Notes: a model not told the origin generated them from the sequence alone. A DNA stretch of 59,968 nucleotides from Aeromonas aquatica (GCF_000764655.1 NZ_JRGL01000159.1:1-59968), one strand, 5' to 3'. Positions 17,029 to 28,753 are shown, numbered from the stretch's first letter. Numbers and translations are program-made.

Positions 17029-18192
17029 ATGAAAAAACTGTGGCACTTCCTGCGCACACCCAGCCGCCGCTGGTCGGTGCTGGCGCTGATCCTGGTCGGG
17101 GTCGGCGTGACCCTGGCCGGCTCCGTCGGCCTGCATTACGGCTTCGAGAAGACCAGCTCCCTGGAATTCTGTGTCTCCTGCCACTCCATGGAGAGCACCG
17201 TCTACCAGGAGTACAAGGAGTCCATTCACTACAAGAACGCCTCCGGGGTGCAGGCGGTCTGTACCGACTGCCACCAGCCCAAGGACTTCGTCGGCAAGGT
17301 GGCCCGCAAGATGGAGGCCGCCAACGACCTCTATCAGGAGTACATAGGCCACAGCATCGACACCCAGGAGAAGTTTGAGGACAGGCGCCTGCACCTGGCG
17401 GAGAAGGTCTGGGCCCGCATGAGCAGCCAGAACTCCAAGACCTGCAAGTCCTGCCACAGCTACGACAACATGGATCACGCCAGGCAGTCCCCCGCCGCCG
17501 CCCTGGCCATGCAGGACGCCGCCGCCAAGAACATGAACTGCATCGAGTGCCACAAGGGCATAGCCCACGAGCTGCCGAACATGGCAGGGGGCTTTCGCGC
17601 CACCTTCGCCAGCCTCAAAGAGGCAGCCCAGGAAGCCCCCGCCGCCGAGACCCTCTACACCCTGGCCGAGAAGGATCTCTACGCCGATGAGCAGAGCACC
17701 GAGGCCGTCGGCAAGCTGCTGCCCGCCTCCCGCATTCAGGTGCTGGCCCGCAGCGGCGATCGCCTGCAAGTGGTCGTTGAGGGCTGGCGCGAGCGGGACG
17801 GCAAGGGCCGGGTGCTGAGCGAATACATGGGCAAGCGGGTCTTCGTGGCCACCCTGCGCGATGAGCTCAAGGCCGGCGAGCAAGTGCTCAAGCAACAGAT
17901 GGATGAAGCCACCCAGATCCCCTGGGAGCAGGTACGGGTCCAGGCCTGGGTCGATGGCAAGGGACTTGAGTCCTCGTTACAGCCCATCTGGGACTATGCC
18001 GGCGAGATGTACAAGTCCACCTGCAACTCCTGCCACGCGGCGCCGAACCCGGCGCACTTCACCGCCAACGGCTGGATCTCCGGGCTCAAGGCGATGTCCG
18101 CCTACTACCGCCTGAGCAAGGAAGAGGAGCGCACCCTGCTCAAATACCTGCAGAACCACGCCGCCGATACCGGCGGCCAGGGTAGCCACTAA
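17029..18192 (+). CDS. torC: Pentaheme c-type cytochrome TorC
   Basis: A 387-residue membrane-anchored cytochrome that passes electrons from menaquinol to TorA. One N-terminal anchor helix (about residues 15-35). The NapC/NirT-like domain has four heme motifs: CVSCH (48), CTDCH (78), CKSCH (139), CIECH (171). A fifth, CNSCH, lies near residue 332 in the C-terminal TorC-specific domain, which in E. coli also binds TorS. All five hemes are intact. It heads torCAD, 23 bases before torA. Confidence 0.96.
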   Translation: MKKLWHFLRTPSRRWSVLALILVGVGVTLAGSVGLHYGFEKTSSLEFCVSCHSMESTVYQEYKESIHYKNASGVQAVCTDCHQPKDFVGKVARKMEAANDLYQEYIGHSIDTQEKFEDRRLHLAEKVWARMSSQNSKTCKSCHSYDNMDHARQSPAAALAMQDAAAKNMNCIECHKGIAHELPNMAGGFRATFASLKEAAQEAPAAETLYTLAEKDLYADEQSTEAVGKLLPASRIQVLARSGDRLQVVVEGWRERDGKGRVLSEYMGKRVFVATLRDELKAGEQVLKQQMDEATQIPWEQVRVQAWVDGKGLESSLQPIWDYAGEMYKSTCNSCHAAPNPAHFTANGWISGLKAMSAYYRLSKEEERTLLKYLQNHAADTGGQGSH

Positions 18193-18215
18193 GGATTCGA
18201 AAGAGGAATAACATC

Positions 18216-20708
18216 ATGATCAACATTTCCCGCCGTGGTTTCCTGGGTGGCCTGCTGGCCAGCGGTGCCTCTGCTCTGATCGGCCCCTCCCTGCTCGGCC
18301 GCGCCGTCATGGCCGCCGAGTCCGGCAACAAGCTGGTGCAATCGGGCTCCCACTGGGGCGCCTTCCGCGCCCGGGTGGTGGACGGCCGCTGGGTCGAGAC
18401 CCTGCCGTTCGAGCACGACAAGCACCCGACCGAGATGCTCAAGGGGCTGGCCGAGGTGGTCTACAACCCCTCCCGCATCCGCTACCCCATGGTGCGCCTG
18501 GACTGGCTGCGCAAGGGGCACCAGTCCGACACCAGCGAGCGCGGCCAGAACCGCTTCGTGCGGGTGAGCTGGTCCCAGGCCCTGGACTTCTTCTATCACG
18601 AGCTGGAGCGGGTGCAGAAGACCCATGGCCCGAGCGCCCTCTACGCGGGTCACTCCGGCTGGCAGTCGGTGGGCAAGCTGCACTCCGCCGGCGCCATGCT
18701 GGGCCGCGCCATGAACCTGCATGGCACTTATCTCGCCAAGGCCGGTGACTACTCCACCGGCGCCGCCCAGGTGATCCTGCCCCACGTGGCGGGGGCCATG
18801 GAGGTGTACGAGCAGCAGACCTCCTGGCCGCTGCTGCTGGAGCACAGCAAGACCATCGTCATCTGGGGCTCCGATCCCATCAAGAACCTGCAGGTGGGCT
18901 GGCTGGTGCCGGATCACAGCGTCTATGACTACTGGGCACAGCTCAAAGAGAAGGTGGCCAAGGGGGAGATCCGGGTCATCAGCGTCGATCCGGTCAAGTC
19001 CAAGACCCAGAAATACCTGGGCTGCGAGCAGGTCACCCTGAACCCGCAGACCGACGTGCCCCTGATGCTGGCCATCGCCCACACCCTCTACAGCGAGCAG
19101 CTGCACGACGCCAAGTTCCTGAAGAACTACACCACCGGCTTTGACAAGTTCCTGCCCTACCTGCTCGGCGAGAGCGACGGTCAGGTGAAGGACGCCGACT
19201 GGGCGGCCAGGCTGTGTGGCGTGCCCGCCGATACCATTCGCGAGCTGGCCCGTACCATGGCCAGCGGCCGTACCCAACTCATCGGCGGCTGGTGCGTGCA
19301 ACGCATGCACCACGGCGAGCAATACGCCTGGATGCTGGTAGTGCTGGCCTCCATGCTGGGCCAGATCGGCCTGCCCGGCGGCGGCTATGGCTTTGGCTGG
19401 CACTACAATGGCGCCGGCACCATCACCTCCAGCGGCCCCATCATGTCCGGTTTCAGCTCCGTCATCCCCGGCGTCAAACCCATTCATGACGGCGACTGGA
19501 AGGGCTACTCCAAGTTCATCCCGGTGGCCCGCTTCGTCGACTGTATCCTCAATCCAGGCAAGACCATCGCCTTCAACGGCCAGACCATCATCTATCCAGA
19601 GATGAAGATGGCGGTGTTCTGCGGCAACAACCCCTTCCACCATCAGCAGGATCGCAACAAGATGGTGGCGGCCTGGCGCAAGCTGGAAACCGTGGTGAGC
19701 GTGGATCACCAGTGGACCGCGAGCTGCCGCTTCGCGGACATAGTGCTGCCGGCCACGACGACCTATGAGAGAGACGATATAGAGCAGTGGGGCTCCCACT
19801 CCAACGCCGGCATCCTGGCCATGCGCAAGGTGGTGGAGCCGCTGTTCGAGGCGCGCGATGACTACGACATCTTCGCCGACCTCTGCCGCCGCTTCGACCG
19901 CGAGGCCGAGTTCACCGGTGGCAAGAGCAAGCTGGAGTGGATCCAGAGCATCTATGACGACGCCCGCCTGCAGGGCCGTGGCATCGGCATCCGTCTGCCC
20001 CGCTTCAGCCAGTTCTGGCAGGGTGAGGGCTTCGTCACCTTCCCCGCCGGCCAGCCCTGGGTGCGCCACGAGTCGTTCCGTCAGGAGCCGGATCTGGAGC
20101 CGCTGGGCACCCCGTCCGGCCTCATCGAGATCTTCTCCCAGACCATCGCGAACTACGGCTATGCGGATTGCCCCGGCCATCCGGTCTGGATCGAACCATT
20201 CGAGCGCTCCCACGGCGGCCCGGGCAGCCAGCAGTACCCGCTGCACCTGCAGTCCTGCCACCCGGACAAGCGGCTGCACAGCCAGCTCTGCTCCTCGGAT
20301 GCTTACCGCGCCACCTACACGGTGCAGGGGCGTGAGCCCGTCTACATGAGCCCCCAGGATGCCAAGGCGCGGGGCCTCAAGGACGGGGAGCTAGTGCGGG
20401 TGTTCAACGGTCGCGGTCAGGTGCTGGCGGGGCTGGTGATCTCTGATGACTATGCCCCCGGCGTGGTACGGATCCAGGAGGGGGCCTGGTACGGTCCGCT
20501 GGAAGGGGGCAAGGTGGGTACCCTCTGCACCTATGGTGACCCCAATGTGCTGACCGCGGACATCGGCTCCTCCAGTCTGGCCCAGGCCACCACGGCCCAC
20601 ACCACCCTGGTGGAGATCGAGAGATTCCAGGGCCAGGTACCGGCGGTCACCGCCTTTGGCACGCCGGGATCGGCGGTCGGCATCGACCCCATGTTCCCGG
20701 CACTGTGA
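18216..20708 (+). CDS. torA: Trimethylamine-N-oxide reductase TorA
   Basis: An 830-residue periplasmic molybdoenzyme that reduces TMAO to trimethylamine. A twin-arginine signal (SRRGFLGG, cleavage near residue 33) shows Tat export. The DMSO-reductase family fold is clear: HWGAFRARV, the GHSGWQSVGKLH segment whose Ser151 is the likely molybdenum ligand, SGWQ, VSVDHQWTASCRFADIVLP, and a C-terminal molybdopterin dinucleotide-binding domain (QSCHPDKRLHSQ, GLKDGELVRVFN). It is between torC and its chaperone torD, as in E. coli. Confidence 0.97.
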   Translation: MINISRRGFLGGLLASGASALIGPSLLGRAVMAAESGNKLVQSGSHWGAFRARVVDGRWVETLPFEHDKHPTEMLKGLAEVVYNPSRIRYPMVRLDWLRKGHQSDTSERGQNRFVRVSWSQALDFFYHELERVQKTHGPSALYAGHSGWQSVGKLHSAGAMLGRAMNLHGTYLAKAGDYSTGAAQVILPHVAGAMEVYEQQTSWPLLLEHSKTIVIWGSDPIKNLQVGWLVPDHSVYDYWAQLKEKVAKGEIRVISVDPVKSKTQKYLGCEQVTLNPQTDVPLMLAIAHTLYSEQLHDAKFLKNYTTGFDKFLPYLLGESDGQVKDADWAARLCGVPADTIRELARTMASGRTQLIGGWCVQRMHHGEQYAWMLVVLASMLGQIGLPGGGYGFGWHYNGAGTITSSGPIMSGFSSVIPGVKPIHDGDWKGYSKFIPVARFVDCILNPGKTIAFNGQTIIYPEMKMAVFCGNNPFHHQQDRNKMVAAWRKLETVVSVDHQWTASCRFADIVLPATTTYERDDIEQWGSHSNAGILAMRKVVEPLFEARDDYDIFADLCRRFDREAEFTGGKSKLEWIQSIYDDARLQGRGIGIRLPRFSQFWQGEGFVTFPAGQPWVRHESFRQEPDLEPLGTPSGLIEIFSQTIANYGYADCPGHPVWIEPFERSHGGPGSQQYPLHLQSCHPDKRLHSQLCSSDAYRATYTVQGREPVYMSPQDAKARGLKDGELVRVFNGRGQVLAGLVISDDYAPGVVRIQEGAWYGPLEGGKVGTLCTYGDPNVLTADIGSSSLAQATTAHTTLVEIERFQGQVPAVTAFGTPGSAVGIDPMFPAL

Positions 20709-20710
20709 GC

Positions 20711-20750
20711 GGGGCTGGCCAAAACAGCCCCTTGAGTTTCCTTTATTTTT
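20711..20750 (+). terminator. Terminator-like hairpin between torA and torD
   Basis: GGGGCTG (20711-20717) pairs with CAGCCCC (20725-20731), followed by a loose T-rich tract up to 20750. It may reduce torD expression relative to torA rather than fully stop transcription. Confidence 0.6.
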
Positions 20751-20806
20751 AAAGTCGTTAGAATCGGGGGCCATCCAGGCTCCCGATTGTCATCCACGGA
20801 GGAAAA

Positions 20807-21475
20807 ATGCAGGAATTTATGGCTACCAGCGAACGCAGGGCCGAACTTTACTGGTGGTTTTCCACCCTGTTTGCCACCGAACTCAGCGATGCGCAGATCG
20901 CCGAGTATGACAGCTACGATGTGCGCAGCTTCCTGAAAAGTCTCTCCACGCTGGATCCCATGCGTGAGGCAGTAGCCGAGCTCAACGACGCCATCGCTCG
21001 CCTGCTGGTGCGTCCGGATCGCCAACTGGAGCTGGCTGCCGATTTCGCCGGCCTGTTCCTGGTCGATCCCAAGCAGGGCGCCCTGCCTTACGAATCCCTC
21101 TATCGCGGGGAGGCCAAGCTGCTGATGCAGGCCCCCATGGCCGAGATGCAGGAACGTCTCAAGCGCCTTGGCATCGATGTGAGCGACAAGTTCAAGGAGC
21201 CCGCCGATCACCTGGCCATCGAGCTGGATCTGATGGGCAATCTCATCATCCGCGCCGCCGAGGCCACCACCGCGGATGAGCGGGCGCAATGGCTGCAGGA
21301 GCAGGAAGAATTGCTGCACCAGCATCTGCTGGGTTGGTTCGAGCGCTTCGAGCAGGCGTGCCGCCAGGCCGACAAGTTCGGTTTCTACGGCGCCAGCGCC
21401 CGTCTGCTGGGGGTCTTCCTGCACATGGATGCCAACTACCTCAGCCTGGTCAAACCGGCGCAAGCCGCCGACTGA
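20807..21475 (+). CDS. torD: TorA-specific chaperone TorD
   Basis: A 222-residue all-helical cytoplasmic chaperone that guards apo-TorA and its Tat signal until cofactor insertion. Family marks: [15 protein letters not shown] at the N-terminus, [37 protein letters not shown] and [16 protein letters not shown] at 20807 has GGAGG seven bases upstream. It lies 98 bases beyond torA across a terminator-like hairpin. Confidence 0.93.
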   Translation: MQEFMATSERRAELYWWFSTLFATELSDAQIAEYDSYDVRSFLKSLSTLDPMREAVAELNDAIARLLVRPDRQLELAADFAGLFLVDPKQGALPYESLYRGEAKLLMQAPMAEMQERLKRLGIDVSDKFKEPADHLAIELDLMGNLIIRAAEATTADERAQWLQEQEELLHQHLLGWFERFEQACRQADKFGFYGASARLLGVFLHMDANYLSLVKPAQAAD

Positions 21476-21479
21476 TCCG

Positions 21480-21699
21480 ATGAAAACGGCCCTGCTGTTT
21501 ATCAACCGCCAGCTGTCGATGCCATGAAAACAGCCTTGCAGCTCATCACTTGTCGGCTGTCGATGCCATGAAGACAGCCTTGTTGCTCATCAACTACCGG
21601 CTGTCGATGCCATGAAGACAGCCTTGTTGCTCATCAACTACCGGCTGTCGATGCCATGAAGACAGCCTTGTTGCTCATCATCTGCCGGCTGTCGATGCC
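21480..21699 (+). repeat. 44-bp tandem array of five overlapping mini-ORFs
   Basis: ATG codons occur at 21480, 21524, 21568, 21612, 21656 and 21700, exactly 44 bases apart. Each of the first five opens a 15-codon ORF of the form MKTALLxIxxRLSMP that ends in TGA, and each TGA overlaps the next ATG (ATGA). The sixth ATG starts the full membrane-protein gene. Units 3 and 4 are identical and unit 1 is the most diverged. The unit is a copy of the first ~39 bases of the downstream gene plus a short linker. No strong Shine-Dalgarno is seen in a unit. Confidence 0.95.
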
Positions 21700-22068
21700 A
21701 TGAAGACAGCCTTGCTGTTGATCGTCTGCTGGCTGCTCACCTTTATTCCGATGGAACAGGGCCTGCTCCCCCTGGCGGCCCTGTTGTTCAACCCGGACAG
21801 GGAACTCTACGGTGCAGCTCAGCTCACCGGTTTCGCCGGCATCTTGCTGACTCTCTACCTCGCCAACCTCGTGGTGGAGGTGGTGCTGCGCCGCCGCTTC
21901 CAGATAGCCGGCATGCTGGCCTTGCTGGTGGCATGGATAGATTTCATCCACAGCAGCGGCAGCGATGCCCACTGGCTGCTGCTGATGGCCTTCGCCCTGC
22001 CTTTTCTCGTGCTGGCCATGCTGGTACTGGTGCGCGGCCTGCAGGCCTTCGGTCGCCAGAAAGGCTGA
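21700..22068 (+). CDS. Small integral membrane protein after torD, function unknown
   Basis: A 122-residue protein with about four hydrophobic helices (residues ~3-30, 38-60, 68-86, 90-112) joined by short loops, including VVLRRRFQ. It begins MKTALLLIVCWLLTF, the sequence repeated upstream in the 44-bp array. It lies where a torE-like small membrane gene might be expected, but I see no heme motif and cannot call it TorE. Translation is probably coupled to torD or to the preceding mini-ORF through ATGA overlap. No named family recognised. Confidence 0.75.
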   Translation: MKTALLLIVCWLLTFIPMEQGLLPLAALLFNPDRELYGAAQLTGFAGILLTLYLANLVVEVVLRRRFQIAGMLALLVAWIDFIHSSGSDAHWLLLMAFALPFLVLAMLVLVRGLQAFGRQKG

Positions 22069-22177
22069 CCCCCTTCATCCCGATCTCGCGCCACTCTCTG
22101 GCTAGCTCCCACTTATGGTTCAGTGTCACGTCCAGATGACAACGACCGCAATTGAGCCGCCGCCATGGCGCGAAAAA

Positions 22178-22194
22178 GGGAGCCTATGGCTCCC
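22178..22194 (+). terminator. Hairpin ending the tor region
   Basis: GGGAGCC and GGCTCCC pair across TAT. Five A residues precede it; only a weak T content follows. It could end the torD-distal transcript and shield acs. Confidence 0.5.
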
Positions 22195-22331
22195 TCTCAC
22201 TTGTCAGCGACCTTGCCCCCATCTGCTGCCATCATTCCCTTCGTCGCTATCCAAAAGTCTAATTGCCCTCGGGCACCAAAGGTATAAGTTGTTACTCAAA
22301 CATGACAGAAATGTATTCACAGGAGTGAGAG

Positions 22332-24278
<1,947 letters not shown>

Positions 24279-24297
24279 TCCCCGTCCCGACGCCCCA

Positions 24298-24322
24298 CAA
24301 AGCCGGCCTTGCGCCGGCTTTG
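24298..24322 (+). terminator. Terminator of acs
   Basis: CAAAGCCGGC pairs with GCCGGCTTTG around a 5-base loop, followed by TCGTCTTC. Confidence 0.8.
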
Positions 24323-24541
24323 TCGTCTTCGCCGTCCGCGTTTCAGCTACCGGCCTAAAAAGCTCAATAAACGACCAGATGTAGAGATTAGACCAGTAAA
24401 ATGCTGCTAATTTTCACGAAATCAATATAATTGCGAAATCTGTGTGCCAGGGCACACCGAATTGCGCAGAAAATGGCTAGATTTCTGGTAGTCCACAGAT
24501 TGCTGATAGATAGCAGCATTATCATCGAGGATGCACTCAAT

Positions 24542-24991
24542 ATGTCGCAACATCACCGAATTCTCCTGCTCAACGGTCCCAACCTGAATCTGCTGGGCAA
24601 GCGGGAGCCGGGAATCTACGGCAGCAAGACACTCGATGAGATCGTCGCCGATCTGCAGCAAAGTGCCGGCGAACTTGGCGCCACCCTGGAACACCTGCAA
24701 TCCAACGCCGAACATGAGTTGGTCGGCCGTATTCATCAGGCCATGGGCCAGGTGGATTTTATCATCATCAACCCGGCAGCCTTCACCCATACCAGCGTCG
24801 CCCTGCGCGATGCACTGCTGGGTGTGGCCATCCCCTTCATCGAGGTTCACCTGTCAAACGTCCATGCCAGGGAACCCTTCCGCCATCACTCCTATCTGTC
24901 TGATGTCGCCAAGGGGGTGATCTGCGGGCTGGGTGCCGATGGCTACCAATTCGCTTTAACCGCAGCCGTGCATCAATTGCGCGCGGCTTGA
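24542..24991 (+). CDS. aroQ: 3-dehydroquinate dehydratase, type II
   Basis: A 149-residue dodecameric enzyme of the shikimate pathway. Diagnostic motifs: [18 protein letters not shown], the flexible-loop Arg/Tyr region, [16 protein letters not shown], and [21 protein letters not shown]. The start at 24542 ([10 protein letters not shown]) matches family length; longer frames upstream do not. It lies 36 bases before accB, the usual aroQ-accB-accC cluster. Confidence 0.97.
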   Translation: MSQHHRILLLNGPNLNLLGKREPGIYGSKTLDEIVADLQQSAGELGATLEHLQSNAEHELVGRIHQAMGQVDFIIINPAAFTHTSVALRDALLGVAIPFIEVHLSNVHAREPFRHHSYLSDVAKGVICGLGADGYQFALTAAVHQLRAA

Positions 24992-25027
24992 TAATCACTG
25001 ATCAGATAAAGAAGAAAGAGAATGCTA

Positions 25028-25492
25028 ATGGATATCCGCAAAATCAAGAAGCTGATTGAACTGGTTGAAGAGTCCGGCATCGCCGAGCTGGAAATCTCCG
25101 AAGGGGAAGAGTCCGTTCGCATCAGCCGCAATTTCTCCGGCCAGGTTAGCGTTGCACCGCAGATGATGATGCAGCAGGCTCCGGTTCAGCAGGTTGCCGC
25201 CCCGGTTGCCGGTGCTGCCCCTGCCGCCGCCCCTGCGGCTGCCGACACCACTCCGAGCGGCCATCTGATGCGCTCCCCCATGGTCGGCTCCTTCTACCGC
25301 TCCTCCAGCCCGGAAGCCAAGGCCTTCGTGGAAGTCGGTCAGCACGTCAATGTCGGCGATACCCTGTGCATCGTCGAAGCCATGAAAATGATGAACCAAA
25401 TCGAGTCTGACAAGGCCGGTGTGATCAAAGCGATCCTGGTTGAAAATGGTCAGGCCGTCGAATTCGACGAGCCGCTGTTCATCATCGAATAA
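25028..25492 (+). CDS. accB: Biotin carboxyl carrier protein of acetyl-CoA carboxylase
   Basis: A 154-residue carrier subunit for fatty-acid synthesis. N-terminus [23 protein letters not shown] is near-identical to the E. coli type. An Ala/Pro-rich linker (~residues 57-80) leads to the biotinyl domain with the modified Lys in [14 protein letters not shown] at 25028 is favoured by its 8-base spacing from AAAGAG; ATG at 25022 is two codons upstream. It is followed by accC after 15 bases. Confidence 0.97.
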   Translation: MDIRKIKKLIELVEESGIAELEISEGEESVRISRNFSGQVSVAPQMMMQQAPVQQVAAPVAGAAPAAAPAAADTTPSGHLMRSPMVGSFYRSSSPEAKAFVEVGQHVNVGDTLCIVEAMKMMNQIESDKAGVIKAILVENGQAVEFDEPLFIIE

Positions 25493-25507
25493 GGGAAAAC
25501 GCCACCC

Positions 25508-26848
25508 ATGTTGGACAAAGTAGTCATCGCCAACCGAGGTGAAATTGCCCTGCGGATCCTGCGCGCCTGCAAAGAGCTCGGGATCAAGACAGTGGCCGTT
25601 CACTCCACCGCCGATCGGGAGCTCAAGCATGTGCTCCTGGCCGACGAAACCATCTGCATCGGCAAACCCGCCAGCGGTGAGTCCTACCTCAACGTGCCGG
25701 CCATCATCGCCGCCGCCGAGGTGACGGGTGCCGTCGCCATCCACCCGGGTTACGGCTTCCTCTCCGAGAACGCCGACTTTGCCGAAGTGGTCGAGAAATC
25801 CGGCTTCATCTTCATAGGCCCGCGCGCCGAGACCATTCGCCTGATGGGTGACAAGGTCTCCGCCATCGAGGCGATGAAGAAGGCAGGCGTACCCTGCGTG
25901 CCCGGCTCCGACGGTCCGGTGGACAGCGATGCCAAGCGCAACGCCACCATCGCCAAGCGGATCGGCTACCCCGTGATCATCAAGGCCGCCGGTGGCGGTG
26001 GTGGTCGTGGCATGCGCGTGGTGCGCAACGAGGCCGAGCTGGCCGCCGCCATCGCCCTGACCAAATCCGAAGCAGGCCAGTTCTTCAAGAACGACATGGT
26101 CTACATGGAGAAGTACCTCGAGAACCCGCGCCACATCGAGATCCAGGTGCTGGCAGACGGTCAGGGTACCGCCCTCTATCTGGGTGAGCGGGACTGCTCC
26201 ATGCAGCGTCGCCACCAGAAGGTCGTAGAAGAAGCGCCGGCACCCGGCATCACCGAAGAGATGCGCAAGTTCATCGGTGAGCGCTGCGTGCGTGCCTGTC
26301 TCGAGATCGGCTACCGCGGTGCGGGCACCTTCGAGTTCCTGTACGAGAACGGCGAGTTCTACTTCATCGAGATGAACACCCGGATCCAGGTCGAGCACCC
26401 GGTCACCGAGATGGTCACTGGTGTGGATCTGATCAAGGAGCAGCTGCGCATCGCCGCCGGCCAGCCCCTGTCGATCACCCAGCAGGACATCCGCATCCGT
26501 GGCCATGCCATCGAATGCCGGATCAATGCCGAGGATCCGGCCACCTTCATGCCCTCTCCCGGCCTCATCCAGCGCTTCCATGCGCCGGGTGGTCTGGGGG
26601 TGCGTTGGGAGTCCCACATCTATGCCGGCTATAAAGTGCCGCCATACTACGACTCCATGATCGGCAAGCTGATCTGTTACGGTGAGAACCGCGACATCGC
26701 CATCGCCCGCATGCGTCACTCCCTCGACGAGCTGGTGGTAGAAGGGATCAAGACCAACATCGCCCTGCAAAAAGAGATCATGAAGGACGAAAACTTCCAG
26801 CACGGTGGCACCAACATCCACTATCTGCACAAGAAGTTGGGTCTGTAA
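25508..26848 (+). CDS. accC: Biotin carboxylase subunit of acetyl-CoA carboxylase
   Basis: A 446-residue ATP-grasp enzyme that carboxylates the biotin on AccB. Motifs: [27 protein letters not shown], the glycine-rich ATP loop [27 protein letters not shown], and the catalytic [14 protein letters not shown]. Full family length. Cotranscribed with accB and closed by a strong terminator. Confidence 0.98.
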   Translation: MLDKVVIANRGEIALRILRACKELGIKTVAVHSTADRELKHVLLADETICIGKPASGESYLNVPAIIAAAEVTGAVAIHPGYGFLSENADFAEVVEKSGFIFIGPRAETIRLMGDKVSAIEAMKKAGVPCVPGSDGPVDSDAKRNATIAKRIGYPVIIKAAGGGGGRGMRVVRNEAELAAAIALTKSEAGQFFKNDMVYMEKYLENPRHIEIQVLADGQGTALYLGERDCSMQRRHQKVVEEAPAPGITEEMRKFIGERCVRACLEIGYRGAGTFEFLYENGEFYFIEMNTRIQVEHPVTEMVTGVDLIKEQLRIAAGQPLSITQQDIRIRGHAIECRINAEDPATFMPSPGLIQRFHAPGGLGVRWESHIYAGYKVPPYYDSMIGKLICYGENRDIAIARMRHSLDELVVEGIKTNIALQKEIMKDENFQHGGTNIHYLHKKLGL

Positions 26849-26895
26849 GAGGCTCTCAGCAAGAGAATCTCGGGTCCAGACAGGATCTGCAATTG

Positions 26896-26926
26896 AAAAA
26901 GGGCCATGGCGACATGGCCCTTTTTT
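26896..26926 (+). terminator. Terminator of aroQ-accB-accC
   Basis: AAAAAGGGCCATG pairs with CATGGCCCTTTTTT around a 4-base loop; T6 follows. Confidence 0.9.
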
Positions 26927-26964
26927 GTTATCCTTGCGCCCCTCAAAAATGGTTGGAGGCCAAG

Positions 26965-27297
26965 GTGAACCGTTTCGCACTCGCCCGTCGGGAAGCAGCC
27001 CTCTGCCTGCTGCTGACCCTGCTCTATTTCGTTGCCTGGTATGGCACCGCTTATTTCATCCCGGAAGAGCTGGAACTCTGGGACATGCCGCTCTGGTTCC
27101 TGCTCAGCTGCATCCTGATGCCACTGCTGTTTATCGGCCTCTGCGCGCTCATGGTGGATCGCCTCTTTGTCGACATCCCCCTCGATACCGAGGAGCCCTT
27201 CGTCGAGCCAATTCAGGCCAACGGCACCCAGGGATCTGTTCACGCTTTCCACGAGTCCTCATCCCATAGCGAGGAGTCTCGCCGCCATGAATCTTGA
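26965..27297 (+). CDS. yhdT: YhdT-family small membrane protein
   Basis: A 110-residue inner-membrane protein with two transmembrane helices (ALCLLLTLLYFVAWYGTAYF and PLWFLLSCILMPLLFIGLCAL) and an acidic C-terminal tail. It matches the DUF997/YhdT type by its position directly before panF and by the two-helix layout. GTG at 26965 is chosen because GGAGG lies six bases upstream. The panF ATG overlaps its 3' end, so the two are coupled. Confidence 0.85.
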   Translation: MNRFALARREAALCLLLTLLYFVAWYGTAYFIPEELELWDMPLWFLLSCILMPLLFIGLCALMVDRLFVDIPLDTEEPFVEPIQANGTQGSVHAFHESSSHSEESRRHES

Positions 27298-28753
27298 GTT
27301 GATGCTACCGCTTATCGTCTACCTGGTGCTGGTGCTGGGGGTCGGCTTCTGGGCCAGCCGCCATCGCAGCAACGGGGACTTCGTGCAGGAGTACTTCATC
27401 GGCAACCGCAGCATGGGTGGCCTGGTGCTGGCCATGACGCTGGTGGCCACCTACACCTCGGCCTCCTCCTTCATCGGTGGGCCGGGCGCAGCCTACAAGA
27501 TTGGCCTCGGCTGGGTGCTGCTGGCGATGATCCAGCTGCCCACCGTCTGGCTCACCCTGGGGGTGCTTGGCAAGAAGTTCGCCATCATCGCCCGCCGGGT
27601 CAACGCGGTGACCATCAACGACATGCTGTGGGCCCGCTATCGCAGCAAGTGGGTGGTGGTGCTGGGATCCGTGACCATCATCCTCGCCTTCATCGCGACC
27701 ATGGTGGTGCAGTTCATCGGCGGGGCCCGCCTGCTAGAGACCGCCACTGGCCTCAGTTATCAGCAGGGCCTGCTGCTATTTGCCAGCTGCGTACTACTTT
27801 ATACCGTCATCGGCGGCTTTCGCGCCGTGGTCATGACCGATGCGCTGCAGGGGATCATCATGCTGATCGGTACCGGCGCCCTGCTGGCCGGGATCCTGGT
27901 GGCCGGCGACGGCCTGCCGAACCTCATCCATCAGCTCAAGGTGATCGACCCCAAGCTGGTCAGCCCGCAGGGGGCCGGCGACATGCTGACCCAGCCCTTC
28001 ATGCTGAGCTTCTGGATCCTGGTCTGTGTCGGGGTGGTGGGGCTGCCCCACTCGGCCCTGCGCTGCTTCGGCTACCGGGACAGCAAGGCGTTGCACAGAG
28101 GCATCCTCATCGGCACCGTGGTCAGCGCCCTGCTGATGTTCGGCATGCATTTGGCCGGCGCCCTGGGGCGCGCCATCCTGCCCGGCATGGACAGCCCGGA
28201 CAAGATCATGCCGTCCCTGATGATGGAGGTGCTACCACCCTGGCTGGCGGGGGTCTTCCTGGCGGCGCCCATGGCGGCCATCATGTCCACCATCGACTCC
28301 CAGCTGATCCAGGCCTCGGCGACCCTGGTGAAGGATCTCTACCTCAACTATCTCAGTCCTAAACAGGAGCAGCAGGAGAAGCTGGAGGTGCGGGTGCCGC
28401 GCCTCTCCCTGCTCTGCACCCTGATCCTGGGCACCCTGGTGCTGCTGGCGGCGTTGCAGCCCCCCGAGATGATCATCTGGCTCAACTTGCTCGCCTTCGG
28501 GGGCCTGCAGGCAGTGTTCCTCTGGCCGCTGGTACTCGGCCTCTACTGGTCGCGGGCCAACGGCCCCGGGGCACTGGCCAGCATGGTCTCGGGCATTGTC
28601 TGCTACGGGGTCCTGAGTCAGTGGGGGATCCAGCTGGCCGGCCTGCACGCCATAGTGCCGAGCCTGGGGCTGGGGCTGGTGGCCTTCGTGCTGGTGAGCC
28701 TGCTGACCCCGCCTCCGGATCAGGCCGTTCGCCGATTATTTGATCAGAAATAA
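27287..28753 (+). CDS. panF: Sodium/pantothenate symporter
   Basis: A 488-residue SSS-family transporter importing pantothenate with sodium. About twelve to thirteen membrane helices. Family motifs: FIGNRSMGGLVLAMTLVATYTSASSF near the N-terminus in pieces, GGFRAVVMTDALQG, and LAAPMAAIMSTIDSQLIQ. It overlaps yhdT by 11 bases. The accC-yhdT-panF-prmA order of E. coli is kept except that three extra genes sit between panF and prmA here. Confidence 0.95.
   Translation: MNLELMLPLIVYLVLVLGVGFWASRHRSNGDFVQEYFIGNRSMGGLVLAMTLVATYTSASSFIGGPGAAYKIGLGWVLLAMIQLPTVWLTLGVLGKKFAIIARRVNAVTINDMLWARYRSKWVVVLGSVTIILAFIATMVVQFIGGARLLETATGLSYQQGLLLFASCVLLYTVIGGFRAVVMTDALQGIIMLIGTGALLAGILVAGDGLPNLIHQLKVIDPKLVSPQGAGDMLTQPFMLSFWILVCVGVVGLPHSALRCFGYRDSKALHRGILIGTVVSALLMFGMHLAGALGRAILPGMDSPDKIMPSLMMEVLPPWLAGVFLAAPMAAIMSTIDSQLIQASATLVKDLYLNYLSPKQEQQEKLEVRVPRLSLLCTLILGTLVLLAALQPPEMIIWLNLLAFGGLQAVFLWPLVLGLYWSRANGPGALASMVSGIVCYGVLSQWGIQLAGLHAIVPSLGLGLVAFVLVSLLTPPPDQAVRRLFDQK

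Noticed and set aside
18189..20279. Very long minus-strand open frame opposite torA
   Set aside because: A 696-codon shadow frame typical of high-GC coding DNA; its translation is low-complexity (many Gly, Ala, His, Gln, Leu) and torA on the plus strand is certain. The same applies to long frames opposite accC, fadH, sppA, prfB-lysS, cysJ and cysI.
22303..22329. Mini-ORF MTEMYSQE before acs as another start-copy leader
   Set aside because: It stops three bases before the acs ATG without overlap, and its similarity to MSEHKV is too slight.
26849..26895. Possible accC 3' end copy before its terminator
   Set aside because: CAAGA, GGGTC and CAGG blocks align loosely to the accC end, but only about 20 of 30 bases with gaps; not better than chance in my judgement.
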